DNA from: Methanobrevibacter sp.
GTDB taxonomy: Archaea; Methanobacteriota; Methanobacteria; Methanobacteriales; Methanobacteriaceae
Direction: 5' to 3'
Assembly: GCA_017646885.1 (NCBI GenBank)
Contig: JAGCLR010000362.1
Span: 1-5,757, forward strand
Length of the DNA stretch: 5,757 nucleotides
The translations under genes were made by a program, and so were the position numbers. Below are positions 5,427 to 5,757 of this stretch, piece after piece (within the stretch, counting starts at the first letter, position 1; each line of letters opens with the position of its first letter). The notes below the pieces were generated by a model that was not told the DNA's origin, ran no database searches, and saw only the letters and a list, made by a program, of their open reading frames with translations.

Positions 5427-5588
5427 AATAAAAGCATTCAAATGATTTCCGTAGTCACATTTGTCGGAACCTGATGGATTTATCGCTCCATCCGCTACGA
5501 ACTAGTTCCTTATCTATATTCTCACACCTTTGTTTCACTCCATTTTATGAAACTATTTTATAGTGTGTCCCCAACTTGAAATGCTTTG
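5427..5588 (-). other. Inter-tRNA region with several hairpins
   Basis: This 162-base stretch between the tRNA genes has no credible reading frame but many complementary arms. GATGGA/TCCATC (5473-5492) is a 6-bp hairpin with an 8-base loop, enclosed by GGAAC/GTTCC (5466-5470 with 5505-5509) or, alternatively, CGTAG/CTACG (5450-5454 with 5495-5499). GTTTCA/TGAAAC (5532-5553) is enclosed by CACAC/GTGTG (5523-5527 with 5563-5567). It may be a phage stable RNA, a decayed tRNA or only processing spacers. No standard T-loop could be fitted. Confidence 0.35.
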
Positions 5589-5663
5589 TAGGAGCAGAGG
5601 GACTCGAACCCACAGAAAACCAGATTTTGAATCTGGCGCGTATGCCAATTCCGCCACGCTCCC
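5589..5663 (-). tRNA. tRNA-Leu (anticodon CAA), shortened variable arm
   Basis: The 75-base gene has the leucine-type D-arm (GCG/CGC around GAATTGGCATA), the anticodon stem CCAGA/TCTGG and the loop TTCAAAA, giving anticodon CAA for UUG. The T-loop is TTCGAGT. The acceptor stem GGGAGCG/TGCTCCT has G-U pairs at both ends, and the T-stem GTGGG/CCCTC carries one U-U mismatch. The region between the anticodon stem and the T-stem has only six bases, against 12 in the neighbouring tRNA-Leu, so the long class II variable arm is missing. CCA is not encoded. It may still be charged, or it may be a degenerating gene. Confidence 0.85.
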
Positions 5664-5669
5664 ATTTTC

Positions 5670-5690
5670 GTAAAGATGGATAAACTTTAC
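5670..5690. repeat. Hairpin between the upstream gene end and tRNA-Leu(CAA)
   Basis: GTAAAG and CTTTAC form a 6-bp inverted repeat around a nine-base loop, just upstream of the tRNA-Leu(CAA) 5' end. Further copies of GTAAAG-like sequence lie next to it. It has no T tract, so it is not a typical terminator. A tRNA processing leader is one possibility. Confidence 0.3.
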
Positions 5691-5757
5691 TTACACTTTA
5701 CCCAATGTTTCTCTTTGACTTACCTTCAGCAACATAGGATTGGCTGTTTCCTCACCC
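5691..5757 (-). CDS. Possible C-terminal end of an upstream gene (partial)
   Basis: From the right edge one minus-strand frame is open for 21 codons and ends in TAA at 5691-5693, while the other two frames hit stops quickly. The peptide reads EETANPMLLKVSQRETLGKV after a first Gly. This fits the end of a gene just before the tRNA cluster, but the stretch is too short to prove coding or name a family. Confidence 0.3.
   Translation of the reverse strand, partial: GEETANPMLLKVSQRETLGKV

Noticed and set aside
1..5757. CRISPR array, insertion sequence or attachment site
   Set aside because: No regularly spaced direct repeats, transposase motifs or duplicated tRNA 3' ends were found. The only clear tandem repeat is coding, inside the endonuclease.

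Overview
All recognisable genes in this AT-rich window lie on the minus strand, so transcription runs from right to left. The mix suggests a bacteriophage or a prophage-like element: closely packed genes, two tRNA-Leu genes, a viral-type thymidine kinase, a very small DUF4177-like gene, an intein with a homing endonuclease, and a MORC/Hsp90-type (GHKL) ATPase. TAA and TAG are both used as ordinary stops. Only one of the seven protein starts has a strong Shine-Dalgarno sequence. The others have AT-rich leaders, and one Bacteroidota-like promoter element (TAnnTTTG) precedes guaC. Together these hint at a Bacteroidota host, but this is an inference and not a proof.

Layout in transcription order: a possible C-terminal end of an upstream gene (5691-5757); tRNA-Leu(CAA) with an abnormally short variable arm (5589-5663); an inter-tRNA stretch with several hairpins (5427-5588); tRNA-Leu(UAG) (5346-5426); a 524-aa GHKL/MORC-like ATPase (3679-5253); a strong hairpin terminator (3596-3626); the fractured GMP reductase locus (901-3559); a 49-aa DUF4177-like protein (728-877); thymidine kinase (137-724); and the start of an unknown protein that runs off the left edge (1-153).

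The main discovery is the fractured guaC locus. GMP reductase is encoded as two separate genes. The first encodes the N-terminal 187 residues fused to a 101-residue N-intein. The second encodes a 40-residue C-intein fused to the C-terminal 181 residues. Between them lies a free-standing 358-residue endonuclease with treble-clef-like Cys pairs, NUMOD3-like repeats and a C-terminal Vsr-like (EDxHD-type) nuclease domain. Protein trans-splicing would give a 368-residue GMP reductase. The splice point falls exactly at the catalytic cysteine, which doubles as the +1 splicing nucleophile, so no active enzyme can form without splicing. This is the 'fractured gene' arrangement (split intein plus EDxHD endonuclease) known from phage-rich metagenomes, here in a GMP reductase.

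Functionally, GMP reductase (GMP to IMP) and thymidine kinase (thymidine to dTMP) would both adjust nucleotide pools during infection. The tRNA-Leu genes would supplement the decoding of CUA/CUN and UUG codons. The role of the GHKL ATPase is unknown; relatives occur in MORC, topoisomerase and restriction-linked contexts.
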